Positions 53,749 through 62,294 of a DNA stretch of 64,000 nt are shown one piece after another. The stretch spans positions 1 to 64,000 of the forward strand of contig JACQZZ010000001.1 of the NCBI GenBank assembly GCA_016213625.1, given 5' to 3'. The notes under the pieces are model-generated. The model searched no databases. It was not told where the DNA came from and saw nothing but the letters and a program-made list of their open reading frames with translations. Position 1 is the first letter of the stretch; every line of letters starts with the position of its first letter. The position numbers and the translations under genes are program-made. The DNA comes from Actinomycetota bacterium. Its GTDB lineage: Bacteria > Actinomycetota > Acidimicrobiia > Acidimicrobiales > Ilumatobacteraceae.

Positions 53749-55202
53749 GCCGACATCCTGTCACTCCCTGATGTCGCCACGCGCCAGGTGACGGGTTGCG
53801 ACCCCATCGCGCCGTTGGCCCATCCACCGATCATCGCCGAGAACAACCCGGCTCCGCCGCCGGCGTGCACCAGCAGGATGCCGTCGGGACGGAACTTCGG
53901 CAGGGTGGTGTCGCGCAGGTGCGGCGGCACGCCGTCGGCGATGCCACCCGCCCCCCAGATGAGCTCACGGCCGGGGGACTGGAGCCGCGTGTGCAGTTCG
54001 GTGAGGAGCCGGTCGCGATCCCAGCCGTCGTCGGCGAACACTCGGGCGTGCTCGGGGCCCACCACCAACACCGCGTCGAACGCGAGCACCAGCTTCGGGT
54101 TGTGCAGGGTTCGCAGGCAGGCGGCGAAGGTGTTGGCGAGTTCCTCGGCCGTTCGGGCCTTCTGATCGACGATGCACCGCGGGCCCTCGCCGGCGAACAC
54201 GGTGACCGTGTCGTCGGAGGGGGCGAAGCCGCGACTCACTGCCAGCGTGCTGAACGGCGACGAGTCCTCGAGCTCGGCGAAGCAGAAGCTGATCTTCCCT
54301 GGGTTTCCATGGGTGGCCCGATCCACTTCACCCGGCCTGCCGCCGCCGACGTTGCGCACGACCAGTTGCACCGCTCGGCCGATGGTGAGGTTGGCGCGGT
54401 TGCCCTGGCCGAGGGCGTTGCCGCCGCCGTTCATACCGATGGCCCGCGTGCCCGGCCCGTTGCACACGATGACCGGTCCCACGGGCATCGTGGTGGCGAG
54501 CACCCCGTGGATGTTGAACTCGTCGGTGCACACGGCCTCCACCGCGGCGATGACCCACGGCAGGTACTCGGGCAGACAACCGGCCATCACCGCGTTCACG
54601 GCGATCTTCTCCACCGTGACCGGCACGAGATCGGGTGGCACCACGGCGACCACCTCGTGCGGGTCGCGATGGGTGCCCTGCAACATGCGCAGCACGCGGG
54701 CCTCGGTGGGTGGCACCACGGGCAGCCCGTCGGTGAACCCTCGGTCGAACATGGCTTCCATCTCGTCGTCGAGCTCGGCCAGCTCGATGCGCCGCGACTT
54801 CAAGACATGGCCCCCGAAGGTGGCCTCCAGCGAGTCGGCCAGGTCGGGGTCGACCGACATGGAGCCACAGCCGGGTCGCATGACGGGGAGGTCGGCACCG
54901 AGGTCGGCGACGCCGCTGATGCGTTGCCAGTCGGCGCGCAACCAACCGACGGTGCGCTCCACCTCCTGCCCGTCCACGACGCGGATCAGGGTGGGCACGG
55001 TCTCGATGTCGTGATGCCAGCTCCACGACAGGTCGTGGTCGTGCATTGCGTCGACGCCGTCGGGGAAGGTGGGATCGTCCTGTGTGTAGACCGTCGCCTC
55101 GAACTCGCCCAGCAGCGGCACCACCATTCGGCAGGTCTCGCACTCGCGCTTGACGAACACCACCAACCCGTCGGGCAGGACAGGGGCGTTCGCGCGGGTC
55201 AT
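53745..55202 (-). CDS. thioredoxin-like domain fused to UGSC-associated conserved domain
   Basis: A 485-residue protein. Residues 1-110 form a thioredoxin/glutaredoxin-like domain with Cys21-Glu-Thr-Cys24 (VKRECETCRMV) and the cis-proline at 70 (ETVPTLIRV). The larger second domain (about 150-485) contains DRGFTDGLPVVPPTEARV, GPGTRAIGMNGGGNALGQG and the glycine-rich LVHAGGGAGLFSAMIGGW; it has no family name that I recognise with confidence. Its stop overlaps the start of the UGSC selenoprotein, so the two are made in step. The CxxC domain could reduce the selenenyl-sulfide of the partner (inference). ATG 55202 overlaps the upstream hydrolase stop. Confidence 0.75.
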   Translation of the reverse strand: MTRANAPVLPDGLVVFVKRECETCRMVVPLLGEFEATVYTQDDPTFPDGVDAMHDHDLSWSWHHDIETVPTLIRVVDGQEVERTVGWLRADWQRISGVADLGADLPVMRPGCGSMSVDPDLADSLEATFGGHVLKSRRIELAELDDEMEAMFDRGFTDGLPVVPPTEARVLRMLQGTHRDPHEVVAVVPPDLVPVTVEKIAVNAVMAGCLPEYLPWVIAAVEAVCTDEFNIHGVLATTMPVGPVIVCNGPGTRAIGMNGGGNALGQGNRANLTIGRAVQLVVRNVGGGRPGEVDRATHGNPGKISFCFAELEDSSPFSTLAVSRGFAPSDDTVTVFAGEGPRCIVDQKARTAEELANTFAACLRTLHNPKLVLAFDAVLVVGPEHARVFADDGWDRDRLLTELHTRLQSPGRELIWGAGGIADGVPPHLRDTTLPKFRPDGILLVHAGGGAGLFSAMIGGWANGAMGSQPVTWRVATSGSDRMSA

Positions 55203-56071
55203 CCGAGGAACTCGACGATGCGCTGGTTCACGTGATCGGGCTGCTCGAGGTGCAGGAAGTGACCGGCACCGTCGACGATCTCGAACGTGATGTTCGGGGG
55301 CGCCATCGAGGCAGCCAGTTCGGCGACTTCGGCGCCGATGCACCCGTCGTTGCGGCCGTGCAGGTACAGCGCCGGCTGTGTGGGGAACTGCGACGTCGCG
55401 CCCTGTGCGGCATCGAGCGCCGGGTCCTTCAGGCCGTCGCCGAGCGTCGCCCGGTAGTAGCCGAGGGTCGCGGCGAGGTGTGCCGGGTCGCGGAGGGCGT
55501 CCTTCACGTGGGCGAGGTCGATCGAGCCGTCGTAGCCGGGCGACCAGTCGGCCCAGATGCGATCGATGAACTCCAGATCGTTCGCCGGTACGACCATGTC
55601 GGACAGACCGTGCTGGAAGAAGAACATGTACCAACTGCGCTTCAGCTGGTCGAAGTTGGTGAGGAACGCCATGCCGATGGCCGGGCCCGGCGGCACCGCC
55701 ATGGTGACCACCTTGCTCCAACGTGCGGGCTCGAGGGCCGCGGCGGCATGCGTGCCCGACGCACCCCAGTCGTGGCCGATGATGACCGCGTCGTCGCCAC
55801 CGCCGAGCGCCTCGTGCAGGGCATTGGCGTCGACACCGAGGACGCCGGATTGGTAGCGACCATCCGCGGGTACGACGGTGGGGGCGTAGCCGCGTTGGAA
55901 CGGCGCCGCCGCGCGGTATCCGGCATCGGCGAGCGCGGGCATGAGGTGCCGCCACGAGTGCGCCGAGTCCGGAAAGCCGTGGAGGCACAGCGCCAGCGGT
56001 CCCTCGCCCTGCGACAGCACGGCGAAGTCCACTCCGTTGGCGGTGACGATCTGCTGACTGATGCCGGTCAT
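55199..56071 (-). CDS. alpha/beta hydrolase (epoxide hydrolase / haloalkane dehalogenase-like)
   Basis: A 290-residue alpha/beta hydrolase. The nucleophile elbow is IIGHDWGASGTH with aspartate as nucleophile, which is the epoxide-hydrolase/dehalogenase arrangement rather than serine esterase. The oxyanion motif is LHGFPDSAHSW, and the charge relay is Asp in HGRNDGCI with His in GAGHFLHLE. It opens a three-gene operon with the thioredoxin-fusion protein and the selenoprotein, each overlapping by ATGA, so its reaction product or substrate may link to them. A TACGTT box 6 nt before ATG 56071 indicates a leaderless transcript. Confidence 0.85.
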   Translation of the reverse strand: MTGISQQIVTANGVDFAVLSQGEGPLALCLHGFPDSAHSWRHLMPALADAGYRAAAPFQRGYAPTVVPADGRYQSGVLGVDANALHEALGGGDDAVIIGHDWGASGTHAAAALEPARWSKVVTMAVPPGPAIGMAFLTNFDQLKRSWYMFFFQHGLSDMVVPANDLEFIDRIWADWSPGYDGSIDLAHVKDALRDPAHLAATLGYYRATLGDGLKDPALDAAQGATSQFPTQPALYLHGRNDGCIGAEVAELAASMAPPNITFEIVDGAGHFLHLEQPDHVNQRIVEFLG

Positions 56072-56077
56072 GTGCGC

Positions 56078-56083
56078 AACGTA
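56078..56083 (-). promoter_or_regulatory. -10 box TACGTT of the selenoprotein operon
   Basis: A minus-strand TANNNT box ends 6 nt before ATG 56071, the first gene of the hydrolase/thioredoxin-fusion/UGSC operon. Confidence 0.45.
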
Positions 56084-56140
56084 GTCGGGCCATGACAGGC
56101 GTCACGCACCAGGCTGTTTGCCCGCGGACGAGAATCGCCG

Positions 56141-56146
56141 TAACGT
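56141..56146 (+). promoter_or_regulatory. -10 box TAACGT of the MBL-fold gene
   Basis: TAACGT lies 24 nt before ATG 56171, so unlike its neighbours this transcript should have a short leader that contains the ribosome site GGGGAGA. Confidence 0.35.
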
Positions 56147-56170
56147 GGCCGGATCGGGGAGAACAGTGCG

Positions 56171-57007
56171 ATGCAGGTCACGTTCTACGGAGTGCGTGGT
56201 TCCACGCCCTGCTGTGGCGATGACACACAGCGTTACGGCGGGAACACGTCGTGCGTGGGTGTCGCCATTCCCGGCGAGCATCCGCTGTTCTTCGACCTGG
56301 GCACCGGGGCTCGCTACTTCGGCACCACGCAGCCCCACGACGGCACCTTCCGGGGCACGTGCCTGCTCAGCCATCTCCACTGGGACCACACCCAGGGGCT
56401 GCCGTTCTTCACACCGTTGCTGCGACCCGGCTCCGAGCTCGACATCTACGCGCCGAAGCAGGACGACGGACGTTCGCTGTCGCAGGTGTTCGACGAGATG
56501 ATCTGCCCGCCGGTGTTCCCGGTCACGATCGCCCAGTTCGCCGGCACCGTGCGCTACCACGACCTCGAGGACGCCGACTTCACGATCGGCAGCATCAAGG
56601 TGAAGTCTCGCCTGGTGCCGCACCTCGGTCCCACACTCGGGTTCCGCATCGAGTGGCGGGGCCATTCGGTCGCGTACCTCAGCGATCACCAGCAACCGCA
56701 CGACGGTACGTTCGGCATCGCCGATGGCGCTCGCGAACTGGTGCAGGGAGTGGATCTGCTCATCCACGACTCGCAGTACACCACCCACGAGTTCCCGGCG
56801 AAGTACAACTGGGGTCACTGCACCATCGACTACGCCGTGTGGCTCGCGAAGCACTGCGACGTGAAGACGCTCGCGCTCTTCCACCACGACCCCACTCGCT
56901 CCGACGAAGCCATCGACGAGCTGCAACGCTGCGCCGGCACGTTCGGCGGCGACGGTGACGTGCAGGTGGTCGCGGCCTACGAGGGTCTCACCGTCGAGCT
57001 CGGCTGA
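56171..57007 (+). CDS. MBL-fold metallo-hydrolase
   Basis: A 278-residue metallo-beta-lactamase-fold protein. The metal site HLHWDH (about residue 68), a further His in RLVPHLGPTLG, Asp in AYLSDHQQPHDG and His in LIHDSQYTTHEF are all present. The N-terminal FYGVRGSTPCCGDDTQRYGG, including GNTSC, is typical of the PhnP-/cyclic-phosphodiesterase-like subgroup, so hydrolysis of a phosphodiester is possible. The ribosome site GGGGAGA precedes ATG 56171. The MauE-like gene follows within 2 bases. Confidence 0.87.
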   Translation: MQVTFYGVRGSTPCCGDDTQRYGGNTSCVGVAIPGEHPLFFDLGTGARYFGTTQPHDGTFRGTCLLSHLHWDHTQGLPFFTPLLRPGSELDIYAPKQDDGRSLSQVFDEMICPPVFPVTIAQFAGTVRYHDLEDADFTIGSIKVKSRLVPHLGPTLGFRIEWRGHSVAYLSDHQQPHDGTFGIADGARELVQGVDLLIHDSQYTTHEFPAKYNWGHCTIDYAVWLAKHCDVKTLALFHHDPTRSDEAIDELQRCAGTFGGDGDVQVVAAYEGLTVELG

Positions 57008-57009
57008 GC

Positions 57010-57396
57010 ATGTCGGCGCACACGGTGGGTGTGGCCGCAGCCGTGGTGGTGGCGGCCGTGCTGCTGGTGTCCGGCGTGCTGAAGCTGGCCGCGACAAGGG
57101 AGTGGCGCTCGCAATCGGCCGGTCTCGGTGTGCCGTGGCGCATCGCTCGCATCGTGCCCTACGTGGAAGTCGTGCTCGGCGCGCTGTTGCTCGTGCAATG
57201 GCAGCGCCCACTCGTCGCGTGGTGCGCGGTGGCGTTGCTGGGCTCCTTCACCGTGCTCATCGGCGTGCGTCTGGCGCAGGGCCGTCGTCCACCGTGTGCG
57301 TGCTTCGGCGCGTGGAGCGCACGACCCATCGGCGGCGGTCACCTCGCGCGCAACGCCGTCTTCATCGCCGCTGCCGTGGCGGCCGCCGTGCTGTGA
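57010..57396 (+). CDS. MauE/DoxX-like four-helix membrane protein
   Basis: A 128-residue protein with four membrane helices. An N-terminal GVLKLAATREWRSQSAGLGVP and the conserved PCACFGAW motif are typical of the MauE family, which assists disulfide chemistry or maturation of exported proteins. The cysteine pair in CACFG may be redox-active. It is coupled to the MBL-fold gene (2-base gap), but a functional link is unclear. Its stop is 16 bases from the stop of the convergent peptidase gene. Confidence 0.75.
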   Translation: MSAHTVGVAAAVVVAAVLLVSGVLKLAATREWRSQSAGLGVPWRIARIVPYVEVVLGALLLVQWQRPLVAWCAVALLGSFTVLIGVRLAQGRRPPCACFGAWSARPIGGGHLARNAVFIAAAVAAAVL

Positions 57397-57411
57397 GCCG
57401 ACTGACTGGCG

Positions 57412-59433
57412 TCAGCCGAGTTCGGTGAGTGTGAACGCGAGGATGCGGGCTTCGTCGCGCCACGTTTCGTAGCGGCCGCTCGGGCCACCGTGGCCGGCGC
57501 CCATCTCGCAGCGCATGATGAGCGTGGCGTCGTTGGTGCGCAGCGCCCTCAACTTGGCGATCCACTTCGCGGGCTCGTGATAGCTGACACGCGGATCGTT
57601 GAGACCGGCGGTGATGTAGATGGCGGGATAGTCGGTGGCCACGGTGTGGTCGTACGGCGAGTAGCTCAGCATGTACTCGGCCATCGGTTGGGTGCGCGGA
57701 TCGCCCCATTCCTCCCACTCCGTGATGGTGAGCGGCAACGACGGGTCGGCCATGGTGGTGACCACATCGACGAAGGGCACCTCGGCGATGGCAGCGCGGA
57801 ACAGATCGGGCCGCATCGTGATGCACGCGCCCACCAGCAGCCCGCCGGCGCTGCCGCCGCGAAGCGCCACCTTCGAAGGGTGCCCCCATCCCCGCGCGAG
57901 CAGGTGCTCGACCGATGCGATGGTGTCGGTGAACGTGTTGCGCTTGTGTTCGAGCTTGCCCTGCAGGTACCACTCGCGGCCGAGTTCGCCGCCACCACGC
58001 GGGTGGACCAGCGCCCACACCGCGCCCCGATCGAGCAGCGAGAGACGGGCGACACTGAACCACGGGGGCACCGACGACTCGTAGCTGCCGTAGCCGTACA
58101 CCGCAAGGGGAGCAGTGCCGTCGGCCACCAGCCCGCGTCGACGAACGATGTCGACCGGCACTCGCGTGCCGTCGTCGGCGGTGGCCCACAAGCGCTCGGC
58201 CACGTAGGCCGACAGGTCGACGCCCGGCACGGGCGTCTGCTTGAGCAGCGTGCGCTCGCCAGTTCGGACGTCCTCTTCGTAGACGGTGGGCGGCACGGTG
58301 AGCGACTGGGTGACGTACCGCACGCTGGTGGCCTGCCACTCGGGGTTGGCCTCGAGTTCCACGTCGTGGGGTTCGTCGCTGATGTGCACCACCCGTTCGC
58401 TGCCGTCGCGGAACAGCACCCGCAGGCGCGGCTGGGCGTCGCTCCACTCGTGCAACACGAGGTGGCCGTCGAACGCTTCGGCCGCGATGATGCGACGACC
58501 CGGCACATGGGGCACGAGTTCGGTCCACTGGTCGGGGTGGTCGAGCGGTGCGGTGAACACCCGGAAGTCGGTGGCGTCGAGGTTGGTCAACACCACCCAG
58601 CGGTCGCCCCAGTGTTCCAGGCCGTACTCGTGGTCGGCCTCGCGGGCACGCACCAACACGGGGTCGCGATCGGGTTGGCCGGCGGGCACGAGGCGGACCT
58701 CGGTGCTGAGCTTGCTGGCCGTGTCGATGACCACCCACTCGCCGCTACGGCTGAGGTCGACGTAGACGTAGAACCGTTCGTCGTCCTCCTGGAACACCTT
58801 CACGTCGTCGGCCTGGGAGGTACCGAGGCGGTGCCGCCACACGCAGAACGGGCGCTGTTGCTCGTCGGCGGTGACGTAGAAGAGCGTGGAGCCGTCGGCC
58901 GACCACGCGGTGCCGCCCCATGTGGTGCCCTCGAGCCGATCGGGAAGGTCCTGGCCGGTGGACAGGTCGCGGAACCGCATCGTGTACTGCTCGCTGTCGT
59001 CGGTGTCGCTGCTCCACGCGAGCACGGTGTGCTGCGGGTTCATGTCGAACGCGCTGACGCTGAAGTATTCCAGGTCGCCGGCCTCGACGTTCTCGTCGAG
59101 GAGCACCTGCTCGGTGGCGGAGTCGGCCGACGTGCCGCGGCAGTGGATGGGATAGCTCGCGCCTTCCTCGGTGCGGGTGACGTACCACCACTGGTCCTTG
59201 CGCACGGGGGCCGACAGGTCGGTCTCCTGCACCCGCGCCTTGATCTCCCCGAAGAGCGTGTCGACCAGCGTGCGCCGTTCCGCGAACCAGGCGTCGGACC
59301 AGCGGTTCTCCGCTTCGAGATACGCAACGGTGTCGGGATCATCGCGATCGCGGAGCCACGCCCACGGATCGTCGGCGGGGCCGGTGGGCCGAGCCCAGAC
59401 GTGAGGAACCTGCTTGGCGACGGGGGGCTGCAC
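57412..59433 (-). CDS. ptrB: S9 family peptidase, oligopeptidase B type
   Basis: A 673-residue serine peptidase. The N-terminal seven-bladed propeller (about 70-400) limits access to oligopeptides. The catalytic domain has the nucleophile in LRGGSAGGLLVG, with HPRGGGELGREWYLQGK before it, the Asp region in ITAGLNDPRVSYHEP, and the His in CEMGAGHGGPSGRYE. Oligopeptidase B cleaves after Arg/Lys. GTG 59433 is favoured because TACTCT lies 8 nt upstream; an ATG at 59496 exists but would overlap the divergent ferredoxin gene. Confidence 0.9.
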   Translation of the reverse strand: MQPPVAKQVPHVWARPTGPADDPWAWLRDRDDPDTVAYLEAENRWSDAWFAERRTLVDTLFGEIKARVQETDLSAPVRKDQWWYVTRTEEGASYPIHCRGTSADSATEQVLLDENVEAGDLEYFSVSAFDMNPQHTVLAWSSDTDDSEQYTMRFRDLSTGQDLPDRLEGTTWGGTAWSADGSTLFYVTADEQQRPFCVWRHRLGTSQADDVKVFQEDDERFYVYVDLSRSGEWVVIDTASKLSTEVRLVPAGQPDRDPVLVRAREADHEYGLEHWGDRWVVLTNLDATDFRVFTAPLDHPDQWTELVPHVPGRRIIAAEAFDGHLVLHEWSDAQPRLRVLFRDGSERVVHISDEPHDVELEANPEWQATSVRYVTQSLTVPPTVYEEDVRTGERTLLKQTPVPGVDLSAYVAERLWATADDGTRVPVDIVRRRGLVADGTAPLAVYGYGSYESSVPPWFSVARLSLLDRGAVWALVHPRGGGELGREWYLQGKLEHKRNTFTDTIASVEHLLARGWGHPSKVALRGGSAGGLLVGACITMRPDLFRAAIAEVPFVDVVTTMADPSLPLTITEWEEWGDPRTQPMAEYMLSYSPYDHTVATDYPAIYITAGLNDPRVSYHEPAKWIAKLRALRTNDATLIMRCEMGAGHGGPSGRYETWRDEARILAFTLTELG

Positions 59434-59441
59434 GAAGCAGG

Positions 59442-59447
59442 AGAGTA
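59442..59447 (-). promoter_or_regulatory. -10 box TACTCT of the peptidase gene
   Basis: A minus-strand TANNNT box ends 8 nt before GTG 59433; it decides the start. Confidence 0.4.
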
Positions 59448-59481
59448 CCGGCACGAAGCTGCACGCCCGACCGCACGCCGA

Positions 59482-59487
59482 TAACTT
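59482..59487 (+). promoter_or_regulatory. -10 box TAACTT of the ferredoxin gene
   Basis: A TANNNT box ends 7 nt before ATG 59495. Confidence 0.45.
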
Positions 59488-59494
59488 CACCCCC

Positions 59495-59746
59495 ATGCGG
59501 GTCTGGATCGATCAAGATCTCTGCACGGGCGACGGCCTCTGCATCGATCACTGCCACGACGTGTTCGTGCAGCTCGAGGACGGCATCGCCTACGTCGCCC
59601 AGGATGGCCAGGCGCTCAACGATCCAGGTGGCTCGGGCAGCCTCGCCGACGTCGATCCGCGGTATCAGCAGTCGGTCATCGACGCGGCGCTCGCGTGTCC
59701 GGGTGAGTGCATATTCATCGAACTGGGTCGCGTCAACGCGGCGTAG
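59495..59746 (+). CDS. single-cluster ferredoxin (3Fe-4S type)
   Basis: An 83-residue electron carrier. The pattern C-x5-C (CTGDGLC) near the N-terminus and Cys-Pro (ALACPGECI) near the C-terminus match the actinobacterial ferredoxins with one 3Fe-4S cluster that feed cytochromes P450 and similar enzymes. Extra cysteines (HC at position 20 and the last CI) could allow a 4Fe-4S cluster. It has a leaderless promoter (TAACTT). No redox partner is adjacent; KorAB at 22-25 kb also needs a ferredoxin. Confidence 0.85.
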   Translation: MRVWIDQDLCTGDGLCIDHCHDVFVQLEDGIAYVAQDGQALNDPGGSGSLADVDPRYQQSVIDAALACPGECIFIELGRVNAA

Positions 59747-59749
59747 TGT
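59744..59749 (+). promoter_or_regulatory. -10 box TAGTGT, overlapping the ferredoxin stop
   Basis: TAGTGT begins at the TAG stop of the ferredoxin gene and ends 6 nt before GTG 59756, giving the MFS gene its own leaderless promoter although the genes are only 9 bases apart. Confidence 0.4.
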
Positions 59750-59755
59750 CGGCCG

Positions 59756-61018
59756 GTGCGCCGACCGGAACACGTCTATGTCCGCCTGTCGGCGGCTGCG
59801 GCGTTCGCCGGCACCCTCGCGTTCAGCATCACCAACATCTACCGATTCGCGACCGCCGGACTCAGCCCGTTCCAGCTGGTGATCGTCGGCACCGCGATGG
59901 AGGCGGCCGTCTTCGTCGCCGAGATTCCCACCGGGGTGGTCGCTGATCTGTTCAGTCGGAAGTGGTCGGTGATCGTCGGCCATGCCGGCATCGGCCTCGC
60001 CCTGCTCGTGGAGGCGTCGTTCGCGTCGTTCGCGGGAGTGCTCGTGGCACAGATCCTCTGGGGTGTGATGTACACCTTCACCAGTGGCGCCACGGAGGCG
60101 TGGCTGGCCGGTGAGATGGGCGAACCCGACTCGGCGGCGTTGGGGAAGGTGTTCTTCCGTGCCAGCAGGTGGTCCACGATCGTCACCGTGGTGGCGGTGC
60201 CGCTGTCGCTGTCGTTGGGCACCGTCTCGCTGCGGCTGCCCATCGTGCTGGCCGGCGTGTGCCAACTGGGCCTCGTGGTGTACCTGCTGTTCGCGATGAA
60301 GGAGCAGCACTTCGAACCGGCCGGCGATTCCGATCGGTCGAACTGGCACCGCTTCGCGGGCACGGTACGCGACGGCCTGGGCGTCGTGCGTCGAAGTCGC
60401 ACGCTGATGCTGCTGGCCGTGGTGATCGCCGTCGCGGGCGGATCCAGCGAGGCGTACGACCGGTACCGCGAACGACATCTGCTCACCGACGTGGGGGTGC
60501 CGGAGTGGTTCGGGCGCGATCCGTTGGTGACGTTGGCGGTGCTGTTCACCGCGAGTTCGTTGATCGGTGTGTTCGTCGCCTGGTGGATGGAGCGACACGT
60601 CGACCGGCGCGGCCCTGCGGTGCGGCGGTGGTTGGTGTGGCTGATCCTCGCCCAGTCGGTCGCACTCGTCGTGTTCTCGCTCACCGGTTCGTTCGCGATC
60701 GCGGCCGTCGCCCTCGTGGTGGTGGATCGCACGCGCAGTGTCCGGTCGAAGCTGTTCGCTTCCTGGATCATTCCCCTCACGCCGAAGGCGCAGCGGGCGA
60801 CGGTGCTGTCCGCACTCGAACAGTGCGACTCCGTCGGGCAGGTCACCGTCGGCCCGGCGATGGGGGTGATCGGCGGCGTGTGGTCGGTGCCCGCCTCCCT
60901 CGTCACCAGCGCTGTCGTGCTCGCGCCTGCGGCGGCGGTGGTGCGTCGGGCACAGGCGGCGTCGACGGCAACGACCACGCCAACGACCACGCCAACGACC
61001 ACGCCACCCGTGACATAG
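59756..61018 (+). CDS. MFS transporter
   Basis: A 420-residue major-facilitator protein with about 12 membrane helices. The loop-2/3 motif GVVADLFSRKWSVIVGH resembles the G-x-x-x-D-R-x-G-R signature. The C-terminal tail is a run of Thr-Thr-Pro repeats encoded by a 12-bp tandem repeat. The cargo is unknown; the group includes putative drug exporters. GTG 59756 is a leaderless start. Confidence 0.82.
   Translation: MRRPEHVYVRLSAAAAFAGTLAFSITNIYRFATAGLSPFQLVIVGTAMEAAVFVAEIPTGVVADLFSRKWSVIVGHAGIGLALLVEASFASFAGVLVAQILWGVMYTFTSGATEAWLAGEMGEPDSAALGKVFFRASRWSTIVTVVAVPLSLSLGTVSLRLPIVLAGVCQLGLVVYLLFAMKEQHFEPAGDSDRSNWHRFAGTVRDGLGVVRRSRTLMLLAVVIAVAGGSSEAYDRYRERHLLTDVGVPEWFGRDPLVTLAVLFTASSLIGVFVAWWMERHVDRRGPAVRRWLVWLILAQSVALVVFSLTGSFAIAAVALVVVDRTRSVRSKLFASWIIPLTPKAQRATVLSALEQCDSVGQVTVGPAMGVIGGVWSVPASLVTSAVVLAPAAAVVRRAQAASTATTTPTTTPTTTPPVT
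60971..61006 (+). repeat. 12-bp tandem repeat, three exact units, in the MFS tail
   Basis: ACGACCACGCCA occurs at 60971, 60983 and 60995, encoding a Thr-rich, Pro-containing tail. Confidence 0.85.
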
Positions 61019-61056
61019 CTCACAGTTCGCTCACATTCGCTCGCGAAGATGGCGGC

Positions 61057-62286
61057 ATGAGCGATGACGCAGTCAGGTGGCTCCACCGCCGAGCGAGCTT
61101 CGGCCTGCCGATCGACGCACTGCGTCGTGCCGAGGCGGCCGGCGTGGCGGCGGAACTCGACTCGATGTTCGCGATGGCCCAGGCGGCCGAGGTGGCCGAC
61201 CCGTGGGACGACGCGGCGCTCCCGATGGATCCGCGAGATCCGGATGCTCGCCGGTACGCCATCGCCACCTGGCTGTCAGCGATGGTCACCACCGAGCGGC
61301 CCCTGGTCGAGCGGACCGCGTGGATGTGGCACGGGCACTTCGTGAGCGCGCTGGACAAGGTGCGCACTGCCCGCTTCATGGTGGATCAGATCCGACTGTT
61401 CCGCAGGTCGGGGCTCGGTCGTGCGCGCGAGCTGCTCTCGGCGGTCACCACCGACCCGGCGATGCTCGTCTACCTGGATCTCCGGACCTCCACCGCGGGG
61501 CAACCGAACGAGAACTTCGCGAGGGAACTGCTGGAGCTCTTCGCGCTGGGTGAGGGGGCGTACACCGAGGCCGACGTGCAGGCCGGGGCGGCGGCGCTCA
61601 CCGGATGGACCGTGACCAAGGAGGGCGCCGTGCGGCTGGTGCCTCGCCGCCACGACGACAGCGCCCATCGATTCCTGGGTGTGGACGGCGTGCACGATCT
61701 GGACACCGTGATCGACGCGGTGCTGCGACATGGGTCGTTCGCCCCGTTCATCAGCGGCGTCGTCGCGTCCGAGTTCCTCGGATCCGCCGGGGCCGACACC
61801 GTGGCGTCGTTGAGTGATCGCTTCGCACGATCGGATCACGACCTCGGCCTGTTGGTCAGGGCGGCGTTGGAAGCGGGCATCGATGCCTCGCAGGAGATGC
61901 TGTCGGCACCGGTGCCGTGGCTGGTGACCGCGATGCGTGTGACGGGGTCGTCTCCGAACCCGCGCCAGATCGCTCGCCATCTCCGCACCGCCGGGCAGCT
62001 CCCGATGCTGCCTCCGAACGTCGCCGGTTGGCCGGGTGGCGCAGCGTGGCTGGCCTCGAGCAGCGTGGTGGCACGCGCCAACCTCGCCGCGCTGGTGGCC
62101 GCTCACACCCCTGACGGCGAGGTGCTCGCGGTCGCTTCCGGCGATGCGTTCGACGAGTTGTCCGATGTCCTGGGTCTGTACCGGTCGGGCTTCTCCGACG
62201 ACACCGTCGCGGCGTTGCGTGCAGCGCCGGGCGGGCCCGACCGGCTGGCAGTGGCACTGCTCAGCCCCGAGTTCCTGATCGCGTGA
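61057..62286 (+). CDS. DUF1800 family protein
   Basis: A 409-residue protein of unknown function. The family signature QPNENFARELLELFALGEG is clear at about residues 145-170, and RRASFGLP near the N-terminus is also typical. DUF1800 proteins nearly always sit beside a DUF1501 protein and are thought to be involved in an exported process. Its stop overlaps the region of the next gene start (4 bases from GTG 62283). No signal peptide is evident, so the partner may provide export. Confidence 0.85.
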   Translation: MSDDAVRWLHRRASFGLPIDALRRAEAAGVAAELDSMFAMAQAAEVADPWDDAALPMDPRDPDARRYAIATWLSAMVTTERPLVERTAWMWHGHFVSALDKVRTARFMVDQIRLFRRSGLGRARELLSAVTTDPAMLVYLDLRTSTAGQPNENFARELLELFALGEGAYTEADVQAGAAALTGWTVTKEGAVRLVPRRHDDSAHRFLGVDGVHDLDTVIDAVLRHGSFAPFISGVVASEFLGSAGADTVASLSDRFARSDHDLGLLVRAALEAGIDASQEMLSAPVPWLVTAMRVTGSSPNPRQIARHLRTAGQLPMLPPNVAGWPGGAAWLASSSVVARANLAALVAAHTPDGEVLAVASGDAFDELSDVLGLYRSGFSDDTVAALRAAPGGPDRLAVALLSPEFLIA

Positions 62287-62294
62287 GGTCCACG

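Noticed and set aside
50743..54165. A 1140-residue open frame on the plus strand antisense to the SGNH protein and selenoprotein region
   Set aside because: It is a GC-driven shadow: composition is low complexity in Arg/Gly/Ala/His, there are no domain motifs, and both opposite-strand genes are well supported.
57490..59484. A 664-residue plus-strand frame across oligopeptidase B
   Set aside because: It is antisense shadow; the opposite strand holds all catalytic motifs of the peptidase.
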